This document shows positions 15,260 through 24,468 of a stretch of 64,000 nt of DNA, in pieces. This DNA comes from Natronobeatus ordinarius (GTDB taxonomy: Archaea > Halobacteriota > Halobacteria > Halobacteriales > Natrialbaceae), in assembly GCF_024362485.1 (NCBI RefSeq), contig NZ_CP101456.1, positions 3,348,001-3,412,000 on the forward strand, given 5' to 3'. Numbering within the stretch: the stretch's first letter is position 1; each line of letters begins with the position of its first letter. The notes under the pieces were generated by a model that saw only the letters and a program-made list of their open reading frames with translations, was not told the origin of the DNA and did not search any database. The position numbers and the translations under genes were made by a program.

Positions 15260-16699
15260 TCAGGCCAGCAGCCCGAGCGAGGCGGCCGTGTCGTCGTTCG
15301 TCTCGTCGTTCAGTTCGTCGTCTTCATCAACCGCTTCGTCGTCGGCCTCTTCGTCATCGACCTCGTCGTCGTCAATTTCTTCCTCGATCGCTTCGGGATC
15401 GTCGACGGTCATGGACTCGGCCGTCACGTCACCAGCCGTCATCACGGATGCCGATGCCATCGAGATGACTTCCTCGTCAGCGACGTCGTTCTCTTCGTCG
15501 TTCATCTCCTCATCGTCCATTTCCTCGTCGTCAGCGACGTCGTTCTCTTCGTCGTTCATCTCCTCATCGTCCATTTCCTCGTCGTCAGCGACGTCGTTCT
15601 CTTCGTCGTTCATCTCCTCATCGTCCATTTCCTCGTCGTCAGCGACGTCGTTCTCTTCGTCGTCCTCAGCCTCCTCGAGTGACTCGATGGTCATCGAGTC
15701 GAAGGTGACCTCGTCGACGTCGAACTGCTCGATGGTCAGCTGGTCGATTTCCTGGGTTTCGACGTCGTTCTCTTCGTCGTCAACGACGTCGTTCTCCTCA
15801 TCGTCCATCTCCTCGTCGTCAGCGACGTCGTTCTCCTCGTCGTTCATCTCCTCGTCGTTCATCTCCTCGTCGTCAGCGACGTCGTTCTCTTCGTCGTCAG
15901 CGACGTCGTTTTCCTCATCGACGTCGTTCTCTTCATCGTCGTCGAAGATGCCCTCGAAGAAGCCGGTGATGGTGTCCAGGACACCATCGTCATCTTCGAC
16001 GGTCAGCTGGTTGATCGTCATCGTCTCGACGTTCATCTCCTCGATCGTCAGCTCCTGGATCTCGAGTTCGTCAGCATCCTCGTCGATGATGTCGACCTCA
16101 TCATTGACGTCGTTCTCCTCGTCGTCAGCGACGTCGTTCTCCTCATCGTCCATCGCTTCGTCGTCAGCGACGTCGTTCTCCTCGTCGTCGACCTCGTCAA
16201 CCTCGTCTTCGTCGAGTTCGAGGTCTTCGATCGTTACGTTAGGAAGTTCGAGTGTCTCGATTTCGACGTTCGAGAGCGTTACTTCTTCCTCGTCATTGAC
16301 GTCGTTCTCCTCGTCGTTCATCTCCTCGTCGTTCATCTCCTCGTCGTCAGCGACGTCGTTCTCCTCATCGTCCATTGCCTCGTCGTCAGCGACATCGTTC
16401 TCCTCGTCGTTCATCTCCTCGTCGTCAGCGACGTCGTTCTCCTCCTCATCATCGTCGAGATCTTCTATCTCTTCTTCGTCAACGTCGAGATTCTCGACGT
16501 TCAGCTCGTCGATCGTCGCATCTTCGATCGTGATGCTATCGAGCTCGAGCATCCCCACCTGGACGTTCTCGAGTGTTGCGCTCGTGTCTCCGCTACTACT
16601 ACCATCGTCGGCTACTGCCGCGCCAGCGAGTGCGGGACCCGAGAGCGCGATCAGCAGGGCGACAAACACGGCACTGATCTGCTGCGGTCGTGAAACCAT
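15260..16699 (-). CDS. Secreted, extremely acidic repeat protein
   Basis: A 479-residue protein starting with a Sec-type signal (ISAVFVALLIALSGPALAGAAVA). The rest is dominated by Asp, Glu and Asn in repeats of the type EENDVADDEEMNDEE, broken by short islands such as LENVQVGMLELDSITIED, VTLSNVEIETLELPNVTIED and TIEEMNVETMTINQLTVED, which themselves look like degenerate copies of a beta-strand unit (V-x-x-L-x-I-x-x-L-x-I). No family recognised. The composition suits a cation-binding, disordered cell-surface or extracellular polymer. No membrane anchor, lipobox or sorting motif is visible at the C-terminus (ETNDDTAASLGLLA). The repeats may expand or contract by slippage. Confidence 0.7.
   Translation of the reverse strand: MVSRPQQISAVFVALLIALSGPALAGAAVADDGSSSGDTSATLENVQVGMLELDSITIEDATIDELNVENLDVDEEEIEDLDDDEEENDVADDEEMNDEENDVADDEAMDDEENDVADDEEMNDEEMNDEENDVNDEEEVTLSNVEIETLELPNVTIEDLELDEDEVDEVDDEENDVADDEAMDDEENDVADDEENDVNDEVDIIDEDADELEIQELTIEEMNVETMTINQLTVEDDDGVLDTITGFFEGIFDDDEENDVDEENDVADDEENDVADDEEMNDEEMNDEENDVADDEEMDDEENDVVDDEENDVETQEIDQLTIEQFDVDEVTFDSMTIESLEEAEDDEENDVADDEEMDDEEMNDEENDVADDEEMDDEEMNDEENDVADDEEMDDEEMNDEENDVADEEVISMASASVMTAGDVTAESMTVDDPEAIEEEIDDDEVDDEEADDEAVDEDDELNDETNDDTAASLGLLA
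15478..15639. repeat. Three perfect tandem 54-bp repeats inside the acidic protein gene
   Basis: Units at 15478-15531, 15532-15585 and 15586-15639 are identical and each encodes 18 residues in frame (NDVADDEEMDDEEMNDEE, in permuted phase). Shorter imperfect copies continue to about 16450. Because 54 is a multiple of 3, copy-number change keeps the frame. Confidence 0.85.
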
Positions 16700-16953
16700 G
16701 CGATCACGCCTACGTGAAATCGACGGCTAAAACGACCAGACTGTTACAGCGTTATTTCGGGAACAACCACTGTTTTGTTCGCTACAACGGTCTCTAATGA
16801 GGGTTTCACCTGTCTCTCTCGGTGACAGTAGTCGAACGAGACCGTAGCTGGCGATTCTCGACGGGGATTCTCCTTTGGCTTGCACCCGCCACCGACTCAT
16901 CTCTCACCGAAGCGAACGGGAACGTTTACCGCCAGGCTCACCAAGTGCCAGCC

Positions 16954-18432
16954 ATGCGCGATCGTTTCGAACTCCGGGAACTCGACGCCGGCGGGCGAAT
17001 CGGGGAGTTGCAGATTCCTCGAGCCGACCTGACCGTCGAGACGCCGGCGCTCCTTCCCGTGATTAATCCGAATTTAGTGACCATCTCCCCCCGTCGACTC
17101 GCCGACGAGTTCGGGGCTGAACTGCTCATTACCAACTCCTACATTATCCACAGCACGGACAGTCTCCGCGAACGAGCGCTCGAGGAGGGGCTCCACGAGC
17201 TGCTCGACTTCCCGGGCGCGATCATGACCGACTCGGGCTCGTTCCAGCTCTCCGAGTACGGCGAGATCACGGTCACCACCGAGGAAATTCTCGAATTCCA
17301 GCGCGACATCGGCTCCGACATCGGCACCCCCGTCGACATTCCCACCCCGCCGGACGTCTCCCGCAAGCGGGCCACAGAGGAACTCGAGACGACGAAAGAC
17401 CGACTCGAGCTCGCCGAGACGGTCGACACGGGCGACATGTTAGTGAACGCCCCGGTCCAGGGCTCGACCTACCCCGACCTGCGCGAGGAGGCCGCCCGCC
17501 ACGCCGACGGGACGAGTCTCGACGTCTTCCCGGTCGGCGCGGTCGTGCCGCTGATGAACGATTACCGCTACGCGGACATGGTCGACGTCATCGCCGCCGC
17601 CAAACGTGGCCTCGGCGCCGACGCACCCGTCCACCTCTTCGGCGCCGGCCATCCCATGATGTTCGCGCTCGCGGTCGCGATGGGCTGTGACCTCTTTGAC
17701 TCCGCCGCCTACGCGCTCTACGCCCGCGACGACCGCTACCTCACCGTCCGCGGGACTCGTCACCTTGCCGACCTCGAGTACCTTCCCTGCTCCTGTCCCG
17801 TCTGTACGAAGTACACCCCCGACGAACTCCGCGCTCTGCCCGACGACAAGCGCGAGGAGGAACTGGCCGCCCACAACCTCCACGTCACCTTCGAGGAGAT
17901 CCGTCGGATCAAGCAGGCCATTCGCGCCGGGAACTTACTCGAGCTCGTCGAACACCGCGCCCGCGCCCACCCGACGATGCTCGACGGCTACCGCGCGCTG
18001 CTCGACCACGCAGACCTTCTCGAGCACAGCGACCCCGTCTCGAAAGGGGCGTTCTTCTACACCTCTCACGAGAGCGCCCGCCGGCCCGAAGTCCTGCGTC
18101 ACCACGCACGCCTCGAGCGCCTCTCGGTGCCCGACTCGGTCTTTCTGACCGAAGGTGAGCCCTCGAGTAGCGGCGAGTACGACGAATCCTGGAACGTCGT
18201 GCCCCCCTTCGGTCCGTTCCCGCGGGCGCTCTCGAAGAGCTACCCGCTCACGGCGGAGGTACCCGAGCGAACGGACCGGGCGGCGCTCGAGGCTGCCGTC
18301 GAGGGCATCGCCCGCCTCGTCGAGGAGAATCCAGACAGCGAGTTCACGCTGGGGCATCGCGGCTGGCCCGAGGGGGTGCTCGCGGCCCTGCCCGACGGCC
18401 TCGAGACGATCGACCTGACCGCGGATCGGTGA
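16954..18432 (+). CDS. tgtA: tRNA-guanine(15) transglycosylase
   Basis: A 492-residue archaeal TGT that exchanges guanine-15 in the tRNA D-loop for preQ0, the first tRNA-level step of archaeosine synthesis. The catalytic Asp pair is visible at about residues 93 ([13 protein letters not shown]) and 249 ([11 protein letters not shown]), and the zinc site at Cys279, Cys281, Cys284 and His307 (CSCPVC...AAHN). The C-terminal 150 residues match the extra archaeal domain. The ATG at 16954 gives the standard [11 protein letters not shown] start; an upstream frame from 16822 lacks support. The next enzyme of the pathway, ArcS, is encoded 1.5 kb downstream on the same strand. Confidence 0.95.
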   Translation: MRDRFELRELDAGGRIGELQIPRADLTVETPALLPVINPNLVTISPRRLADEFGAELLITNSYIIHSTDSLRERALEEGLHELLDFPGAIMTDSGSFQLSEYGEITVTTEEILEFQRDIGSDIGTPVDIPTPPDVSRKRATEELETTKDRLELAETVDTGDMLVNAPVQGSTYPDLREEAARHADGTSLDVFPVGAVVPLMNDYRYADMVDVIAAAKRGLGADAPVHLFGAGHPMMFALAVAMGCDLFDSAAYALYARDDRYLTVRGTRHLADLEYLPCSCPVCTKYTPDELRALPDDKREEELAAHNLHVTFEEIRRIKQAIRAGNLLELVEHRARAHPTMLDGYRALLDHADLLEHSDPVSKGAFFYTSHESARRPEVLRHHARLERLSVPDSVFLTEGEPSSSGEYDESWNVVPPFGPFPRALSKSYPLTAEVPERTDRAALEAAVEGIARLVEENPDSEFTLGHRGWPEGVLAALPDGLETIDLTADR

Positions 18433-18438
18433 CCGGAA

Positions 18439-18897
18439 TCACCGCTCGATGCAGGGACTCCGGTTCCCCGAGAACTCCCCGCTTCGTGCGTCGATTAGCC
18501 GCCCACAGTACGGCGCGAGCACGAGCCGGTACGTGTACTCGTCGTCGGCGACGTAGACGCCAGGTCGGCCAGCCGGCCTGCGCTCGTCGTCGGGTTCGGC
18601 GTACGGTAGCGTCTCGAGGACGGACGCGACCGCTCGATACTCGCTTCGGGAGACGGTCACCAGTCCGCTCCCGACACCCGCCCGCCGTATCGCCTCCTGG
18701 ACCGGGTCGACGTCGTCGATCCGCTCGTCGTCGGCGGGAACGGGCCGCTCCGTCGGGACCCGCTCGTCCGAAACTGGTGCGGCCTCGAGTTCCCCGCCGT
18801 AGAACCCCGGCCAGCGGAGCCGTCTGCCGAAGGCGATGAACCCGAGTGCGACACCGGCGGCGGCCAAGAGAACGGACCGCCGAGAGCGGACAGTCAT
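18439..18897 (-). CDS. Hypothetical protein with N-terminal membrane anchor
   Basis: A 152-residue protein that starts MTVRSRRSVLLAAAG and has one hydrophobic segment (about 8-25, VLLAAAGVALGFIAFG) after a twin Arg, so it is either a Tat substrate or an N-terminally anchored protein; no lipobox Cys is seen. The exported part has no recognisable domain but carries late Cys residues (LAPYCGRLIDAR and SPCIER) that might form a disulfide. It converges on tgtA, 6 bases from its stop. The ATG at 18897 lies just after the AT-rich box ATATATATATTTAGG (about 18916-18930). Confidence 0.65.
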   Translation of the reverse strand: MTVRSRRSVLLAAAGVALGFIAFGRRLRWPGFYGGELEAAPVSDERVPTERPVPADDERIDDVDPVQEAIRRAGVGSGLVTVSRSEYRAVASVLETLPYAEPDDERRPAGRPGVYVADDEYTYRLVLAPYCGRLIDARSGEFSGNRSPCIER

Positions 18898-18996
18898 ACT
18901 GCGGAGAATGTTCTCAATATATATATATTTAGGTACTCGACCGAGTTCGTGATCCGGCCGAACAGTTATGATAGCCGAGACGGAATACGGGGACGA

Positions 18997-19395
18997 ATGC
19001 GTTTCGAGAAACCACCGGCCGGCGTCGCTCTGGTCGCCGTCCTCGCGGCCGTCGTCGGCGTTCGACACGTCTCGCGAGCGATCTCCTACGCCACGCCGTT
19101 GTCGACGCCGGCCGACGCCGCGGCGCTCCCCGCGCTCGTCGTGAGCGCGTGCTGTTTCGTTCTCGCCGCCGCGTTGTGGCACCGGCAGTTCGTCGGACTG
19201 GTCGGTGGACTCGTCTTCTACGGGCTGTGGGCGGTCGACGGCGCGATTCAGGTCTGGGTGTGGGGACTCGAGTTCGTCCCGATGACCGTCGGTGCCGTCG
19301 TCATCGTCTGCTACTTGCTCGTCAGGGCCGGGACGTTCGACCGGACCGTCTCGACGTCGAGGCCGGAACTGGCGTCGATCCCGGGTGGCCGATAG
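18997..19395 (+). CDS. Small four-helix membrane protein
   Basis: A 132-residue protein with four hydrophobic segments (VALVAVLAAVVGVRHV, LPALVVSACCFVLAAALW, FVGLVGGLVFYGLWAV and FVPMTVGAVVIVCYLLV). No family recognised. The ATG at 18997 is used because the upstream in-frame codons fall in the promoter region shared with the divergent gene at 18439-18897. It sits between tgtA and the TRAM protein but shares no obvious function with them. Confidence 0.6.
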   Translation: MRFEKPPAGVALVAVLAAVVGVRHVSRAISYATPLSTPADAAALPALVVSACCFVLAAALWHRQFVGLVGGLVFYGLWAVDGAIQVWVWGLEFVPMTVGAVVIVCYLLVRAGTFDRTVSTSRPELASIPGGR

Positions 19396-19455
19396 TTCGA
19401 CCGACGAGCCGCTCGAATCGGAACAGCGAAGGTCGACGCGTGATCATCCCCCGTA

Positions 19456-19824
19456 ATGATCGCGACCGGCTCGCTCGTCATCGGGCTCGTCATGCTGATC
19501 GTCGTCGCGTCGTGGGTCGTCCGCCGCATCCGGGGACGGCGGGGGCAGTCGACGAGCAAGTACGAGTCCTGGGAACGCCACCGCGAAGCCCAGCAACGCG
19601 AGCCGCCGGTCGAACTGGGCGAGGTCCGCGAGGCTGGCGTCGTCGACTTCTCTCGCCATCACACCGGCGAACGCCACGCCGTCTGCAAGGTCGAGGGCTT
19701 CGTCGTCTTCGTCGAGGACGCCCCCGACGAGCTCGCAGTGGGGGACGTGATCCGCTTTACCGTCCTCTCGTACAACCGCGGCCACACCTCCGCGACGGCG
19801 ACGTTCGAAGCGCGCGCTCGCTGA
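19456..19824 (+). CDS. Membrane-anchored TRAM domain protein
   Basis: A 122-residue protein with an N-terminal membrane helix (about 3-22) and basic linker RRIRGRRGQ, followed by a TRAM domain at about 50-122 (VELGEVREAGVVDFSRHHTG...VEGFVVFV...GDVIRFTVLSYNRGHTSATATF). TRAM domains are five-stranded RNA-binding barrels found in tRNA-modifying enzymes and, as single-domain proteins in archaea, in RNA chaperones. Its position between TgtA and ArcS makes a link to tRNA modification plausible but unproven. The start at 19456 leads straight into the helix. Confidence 0.8.
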   Translation: MIATGSLVIGLVMLIVVASWVVRRIRGRRGQSTSKYESWERHREAQQREPPVELGEVREAGVVDFSRHHTGERHAVCKVEGFVVFVEDAPDELAVGDVIRFTVLSYNRGHTSATATFEARAR

Positions 19825-19898
19825 CGCTCGTCGGTCGTTTCCGGTGGCACCTCGGTCGCTATCGACAGCCTCTTTCACGCCCCGGCCTCACGTCGGGT

Positions 19899-21653
19899 AT
19901 GACCGACTACTTCGAAGTCCACGCGCGCGACTCGGCCGCGCGACTGGGCGAGCTCCGCCTCGCGGAGCCGGTGCAGACGCCAGCGCTCGTCGACGAGATC
20001 GTCGAGGACGCCGGGTCGCTCTGGGCGGCCGACCGCGAGCTCCCCGCAGGCGACGACGCCCAGCTGACGGTGCTTCCCCACCGGGGCTTTCCCGGCGGCA
20101 CCGCCTCCGAGGTCCAGGCGGCGTTCGCCGTCGACTACCCCGACGTCGAGTATCCGAGCGTCGCCGTCGTCTCGAGCGAGCACGCCGACGATCACGGCAC
20201 CGACGCCTACGTCGTCTCGGACGGCCAGTCGATCGTCGGCCACGGCGCGGCGCTGGTCGAGGCCGTCGTCCGGGTGCGAGAAGCGATCCCTGAAGACACC
20301 GCGCTCTACTTCTCCGGCGTCGCCACCCCGCGCAACGTCGCGCTGCTGGCCTACGCCGGCGTCGACTGCTTCGACGCCTCGCGAGCGATCGTCAAGGGCA
20401 CCCAGGGGAAGTACCTCACCACGGAAAGCGAGTACTTCCTCGAGGACTTAGCGGAGCTGCCGGGCTGTCTCGCCGACGAGACCGATCCCGAGGCGTTCAC
20501 CCGCGAGGACTGCGTCGAGCACAACGTCGCCGCCCTCGAGGCCGAGCTCTCGATCGTCCGCCAGCGAATCCGCGACGGCCGTCTCCGGGACTACGTCGAG
20601 GGGCAGGCCCGCCACGACCAGTGGCTCACCGCCGCGATGCGCGAGCTCGACAACCAGTGGGGCTACTTAGAGGAACGCACCCCAATCTTGCGCGAGGCCG
20701 AGATTTCGGCGGCGACCGAAGACACCATCCGCCGGGTCGAAATTCAGCGTTACGCCGACCGGGTGACCACGCGCTACCGCAACCGCTTTTCGAACCCGCT
20801 CGTGCTCGTCCCCTGTTCGGCACGCAAACCCTACAGCGACTCCCAGAGCCACAAGCAGTTCCACGACGCGATCCAGTGGCGCGCCCACCTCGTCTCGATG
20901 ACGAGTCCGATCGGCGTCGTCCCACAGGAACTCGAGACCACCTACCCCGCCCAGCACTACGACACCGTCGTCACGGGCCGATGGTCCGAAGACGAGAAGC
21001 GGTTCGTGAGCGACGTGCTGGGCCGGTACCTCGAGCGCAACGCCTACCCGAAGATCATCGCCCACGTCCCCGACGAGGGCTACCGCGACATCGTCTCCCG
21101 CGTCGCGGACGAACTCGAGCTCGAGGTCACCTACACCGTTCCCGAGGGCGGCCACCCCACCGACGACGCCTCGCTCTCGAACCTCGCCACCGAGCTCTCG
21201 GGTGAGCTGAAGTACTCCAAGCGCGAGCGCGAACACAACACCGTTCGCGCCATCGCTGACTACCTGCTCGGCGACGGCGCGGGCGACGCGCTCTTCGAGG
21301 ACATCCAGACGACCAGCCGCTATCCGAAGATCCAGGTCCGTGATCGTGCGGACACCCAGCTCGCGACGATGGTCGCCCGCTACGGCACGCTCTCGTTTAC
21401 GCTCGAGGGCGCCAAGCGATGGGTCGAGAGCGACGCCCCAACCAAGCGCGTCGAGATCGACGGCTTCGTCCCCCACGGCAGCGTCCTCGCGCCGGGGGTC
21501 GTCGACGCCGACGAGGAAATCCGCGTCGGCGACGAGGTCGTCGTCGAGGGCCCGAAAGCGTTCGGCGTCGGCCGCGCGGAGATGTTCGGCCGCGAGATGG
21601 TCGAGAGCACTCGTGGGATCGCCTGCGAGATCCGTCACGTCGAGGAGCGGTAG
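19899..21653 (+). CDS. arcS: Archaeosine synthase subunit alpha
   Basis: A 584-residue TgtA2-type protein that converts preQ0-15 on tRNA to archaeosine or a lysine adduct. The N-terminal half is TGT-like but lacks the TGT zinc cluster; the ArcS-specific motif PCSARKPYSDSQSHKQF is at about residues 305-321; a C-terminal PUA RNA-binding domain covers about 505-584 (KRVEIDGFVPHGSVLAPGV). The ATG at 19899 gives the normal MTDYFEVHARD start. TgtA is upstream on the same strand, so both archaeosine steps are encoded within 5 kb. Confidence 0.93.
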   Translation: MTDYFEVHARDSAARLGELRLAEPVQTPALVDEIVEDAGSLWAADRELPAGDDAQLTVLPHRGFPGGTASEVQAAFAVDYPDVEYPSVAVVSSEHADDHGTDAYVVSDGQSIVGHGAALVEAVVRVREAIPEDTALYFSGVATPRNVALLAYAGVDCFDASRAIVKGTQGKYLTTESEYFLEDLAELPGCLADETDPEAFTREDCVEHNVAALEAELSIVRQRIRDGRLRDYVEGQARHDQWLTAAMRELDNQWGYLEERTPILREAEISAATEDTIRRVEIQRYADRVTTRYRNRFSNPLVLVPCSARKPYSDSQSHKQFHDAIQWRAHLVSMTSPIGVVPQELETTYPAQHYDTVVTGRWSEDEKRFVSDVLGRYLERNAYPKIIAHVPDEGYRDIVSRVADELELEVTYTVPEGGHPTDDASLSNLATELSGELKYSKREREHNTVRAIADYLLGDGAGDALFEDIQTTSRYPKIQVRDRADTQLATMVARYGTLSFTLEGAKRWVESDAPTKRVEIDGFVPHGSVLAPGVVDADEEIRVGDEVVVEGPKAFGVGRAEMFGREMVESTRGIACEIRHVEER

Positions 21654-21696
21654 CTGGCCCTCGAGCGCCCTTTTTCATCGCATCCGACCCGACGAC

Positions 21697-22242
21697 TCAG
21701 TCTGTCGGTTCGTCGCTCGCCAGCGACCACGAGTCGATTTTCTCGCCGGTGTCCGGGTCGCGCTCGGCGACGGCTTCGAGGACGTCGCGAACCAGTGCTT
21801 CCGTCGACTCGAGGTCGCGATTCCGGTCGGCTTCCTCGAGCACGCCGAGAGCCGGTTCCGCGCCGCTTCCGAGGGCGGCGACCGGGTTCGACAGCACGCT
21901 CCCGTCGGCACCTACCTGACGGATCCGTGCGATGCCCTCGTCGTCGCGAGTCGCGACCACGGCCTCGACGTCCGCGGCTTCGGCGACCCGCGCCGCGATC
22001 CGCCCGAGCACCTCGACGGTGAGTTCGCGGCGACGCTCGAACTCGGCCGCCTCGAGTTCGGCCTCGAGTCGGCGCCGGAACGCGTCGACGGCGCCCGCCT
22101 CGCCGACGGCGGCGGCCCCGATCCCGTCGAGGTCGAAGACGCGCGTCGCGGAGTCGCCGGTGACGATCCCGCCGTGGGTGACGCGCCGGTCGCCGGCGAT
22201 CACGACGCCGGCGTCGGTCTCGACGGCGACGATCGTTCCCAT
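21697..22242 (-). CDS. Proteasome-like Ntn-hydrolase family protein
   Basis: A 181-residue protein whose start, MGTIVAVETDAGVVIAGDRR, matches the first strands of 20S proteasome beta-type subunits, with a Thr (residue 3) where the mature catalytic Thr1 would be and an Asp at the Asp17-equivalent position. The Lys33 equivalent appears to be Arg (SATRVFDL) and there is no long propeptide. Divergent subunits of this kind occur in haloarchaea beside the true PsmA/PsmB; whether this one is proteolytic is open. The ATG at 22242 is chosen so Thr3 is exposed after removal of Met-Gly. It sits between arcS (convergent) and the UppS-like gene. Confidence 0.7.
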   Translation of the reverse strand: MGTIVAVETDAGVVIAGDRRVTHGGIVTGDSATRVFDLDGIGAAAVGEAGAVDAFRRRLEAELEAAEFERRRELTVEVLGRIAARVAEAADVEAVVATRDDEGIARIRQVGADGSVLSNPVAALGSGAEPALGVLEEADRNRDLESTEALVRDVLEAVAERDPDTGEKIDSWSLASDEPTD

Positions 22243-22306
22243 ATCCGTCGTTCGATCACAGCCGACAAAGACATTCGCCCGCCGGTCACGCCGCGACACC
22301 GTGGCG

Positions 22307-22912
22307 TCACTGCCCGAACCGACGCGAGCGGTTACAGAACTCGAGGACGGCTCGCAGGAAGTCTCGTTTCCGAAAGTCCCGCCAGTTGACGTCGGTGAAG
22401 TACAGCTCGGAGTACACCGACTGCCAGATCATGAAATCGGAGAGGCGTTCGGCTCCGGTCTTGATCACGAGGTCGGGCTCGTCGGGGAAGATCAGGTGGC
22501 GCTCGAGTTCCGCGTCGTCGATCTCCTCGGACGCGAGGTCGCCAGCTGCGACGCCCTCCGCGAGGGTCCGGACGGCGCTCGTAAACTCGTGTTTGCCGCC
22601 GAGGCCGATCCCGATCTGGATCGGGGCGTCCGCCGGATCGCGGTCTTCCGGCCCGCGAACGGCGACCTCTCGGGGGGCGTCGAGCTCCTCGAGTTGCCGG
22701 CGGAGCGTCGGCACCGCGGCGGCGTCGAGGACGCTCACGTAGACAGTCACGCGCGTGGCGTACTCGAACGCCCACTCGAAGCAGTCGATGAGCGTCTCGT
22801 AGGCGCCTTGCTCTAAGAGGTCCCGCTCGGTGATGACGAGTGCGACGTGGTCGGGCGGGTCGCCCTCGTGGCGGCGAATCCGAAGCGCGAGGTACCGTTC
22901 GTACAGGCCCAC
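22307..22912 (-). CDS. cis-Prenyltransferase-like protein (UppS family), N-terminal motif missing
   Basis: A 201-residue UppS homologue. The C-terminal half keeps family features: LGGKHEFTSAVRTL near 105, PDLVIKTGAERLSDFMIWQ near 150 and YSELYFTDVNWRDF near 170. The N-terminal half does not: where true UppS has the MDGNGRWA active-site motif, this protein reads VALVITERDLLEQ, so the catalytic Asp and the pyrophosphate-binding Gly-Asn-x-Arg are absent and the protein is about 50 residues shorter. This parallels the non-catalytic partner subunits of eukaryotic cis-prenyltransferases. It is divergent from the DUF92 gene, with a shared 130-base promoter region. Confidence 0.8.
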   Translation of the reverse strand: MGLYERYLALRIRRHEGDPPDHVALVITERDLLEQGAYETLIDCFEWAFEYATRVTVYVSVLDAAAVPTLRRQLEELDAPREVAVRGPEDRDPADAPIQIGIGLGGKHEFTSAVRTLAEGVAAGDLASEEIDDAELERHLIFPDEPDLVIKTGAERLSDFMIWQSVYSELYFTDVNWRDFRKRDFLRAVLEFCNRSRRFGQ

Positions 22913-23045
22913 TGACCCACCGTTTCACAGCGGCTGGCCTAATCGTTTCGGGTTCGAAGCTGGTGAGTCGACCCGATCGACCGGCATGAACGTGAACCAG
23001 CCGTTGGAAGGGTTAAAGTGACCCCCGCAGAAAGGAACCCGTATC

Positions 23046-24371
23046 GTGACATCGGCAGTCCGGCGAGCAGGTGCGTTTGCGGCGCTCTGTACGCTCTCGC
23101 TCGTCGTTCCGCTGCTCGGACCCGAGGTGGCGGCCCCCGTCGCCGCCGTCGTCTTGCTGGCAGCGTTCGCCGTCACCGACGGACCGCTGTTCGACCTGCT
23201 GGCGTATCCCGGAGACTACGAGGATCAGCGACTCTACGGGCTGATCACGTTCGTTCTCGCGGCAGCCCTCCTCGGCGCGCTCGCCGTCATGTCCTCGATG
23301 TCGGTGGCCATCTTCGTCGGCACCGTCCTGCTCGTCGGCTACGGCAACCTCGCCGAACAGCTCGTCCGGTTGCGAACCGACGACTCGACGGTCCTGGTCG
23401 CTGCGTTCTGCGTCACCGGCGCTGCCGCAGCGATCGCCGGCCAGCTCGTCTCGCTCACACTGGCCGGCGAATTGGCCCACACAGCGCTCCCCATCCTCGC
23501 GTTTCTCGCGATCAGCGGTGCACTGCTCGCCGCCCTCCTGCGGACCGTGCTGATCCTCTACGACGCCCCCATCGTCATGCTCTCGGTTGGACTGTTGCTG
23601 TGGCTGCTCGCCGAACTCGAGCCAGCCGTCGGCTCGCTCGAAATGGCCGTCGCCCTGTCCATCACGATCGTCGTCGGCGGCGTCTCCTACGCGCTCGGCG
23701 CCGCCTCGGTCGCGGGGATGCTCACGGGCGTCCTGCTCGTCCTCCTGACCATCGTCTTCGGCGGCTACGACTGGTTCGCCGTTCTCCTCTCGTTTTTCGC
23801 CATCGGCAGCCTCTCGACGAAGTTCCGCTACGAGGAGAAACGGGCCCGCGGCGTCGCCGAGGACAACGACGGCGCACGCGGCAGCGCGAACGTCCTCGGC
23901 AACGCCGCCGTCGCCCTCGCGGCCGTCCTCGGCTACGCCGCGAGCACGGCCGACCTGTTGGCCGTCGACGCCGAGCTCTTCCTGTTCGCCTTCGCCGGCT
24001 CCGTCGCGACCGCCATGAGCGACACGCTCTCGAGCGAGATCGGTGGCGTCTTCGACACGCCCCGGCTGATCACCACCTTCGAGCCCGTCGAGCCGGGCAC
24101 CGACGGCGGCGTCACCTGGCAGGGCGAGGTTGCCGGCATCGCCGGCGCGATCGTCGTCGCCGCCATCGCCTTCGGCTTCTTCCCCGAGGTCGACGCTGTC
24201 GGCGCCCTGATCATTGTCGCCGCCGGCTTCGTCGGCATGACCGTCGACAGCCTCCTCGGGGCGACGCTCGAGGGATCGGTGCTCGGCAACCAGGGCGTCA
24301 ACTTCCTCGCGACCCTGTCGGGCGCGCTCGTCTGTGCGCTGCTCGTGCTCTCGTTCGCCGTGCTCGGGTGA
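23046..24371 (+). CDS. DUF92 family membrane protein
   Basis: A 441-residue protein with about twelve hydrophobic segments. The C-terminal part carries the DUF92 signature, KRARGVAEDNDGARGSANVLGN near 270-290 and AGFVGMTVDSLLGATLEGS near 395-415. The plant DUF92 protein VTE6 is a phytyl-phosphate kinase, so a role in phosphorylating isoprenoid phosphates is a reasonable inference, strengthened by the divergent UppS-like neighbour. The start is GTG at 23046, since no ATG precedes the first membrane segment in frame. The N-terminal 200 residues are an extra membrane domain absent from short DUF92 proteins. Confidence 0.85.
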   Translation: MTSAVRRAGAFAALCTLSLVVPLLGPEVAAPVAAVVLLAAFAVTDGPLFDLLAYPGDYEDQRLYGLITFVLAAALLGALAVMSSMSVAIFVGTVLLVGYGNLAEQLVRLRTDDSTVLVAAFCVTGAAAAIAGQLVSLTLAGELAHTALPILAFLAISGALLAALLRTVLILYDAPIVMLSVGLLLWLLAELEPAVGSLEMAVALSITIVVGGVSYALGAASVAGMLTGVLLVLLTIVFGGYDWFAVLLSFFAIGSLSTKFRYEEKRARGVAEDNDGARGSANVLGNAAVALAAVLGYAASTADLLAVDAELFLFAFAGSVATAMSDTLSSEIGGVFDTPRLITTFEPVEPGTDGGVTWQGEVAGIAGAIVVAAIAFGFFPEVDAVGALIIVAAGFVGMTVDSLLGATLEGSVLGNQGVNFLATLSGALVCALLVLSFAVLG

Positions 24372-24468
24372 CGGCGCCGGCCGTTCGCGGTCGTCGACTG
24401 CGAATCCGCTGTCGAGCGAGGAACGTGACACGAAACTTATAACGGAGGGCGAGGAACGCGTTCGTACG

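Noticed and set aside
15478-16450. Repeat array considered as CRISPR
   Set aside because: Units are contiguous without unique spacers, keep an open reading frame and encode a repeated acidic peptide.
15239-16730. Long Ser-rich plus-strand reading frames opposite the acidic repeat gene
   Set aside because: They are the complement of GAN/GAC/GAG-rich codons. The minus-strand frame has a signal peptide and acidic haloarchaeal composition; the plus strand does not.
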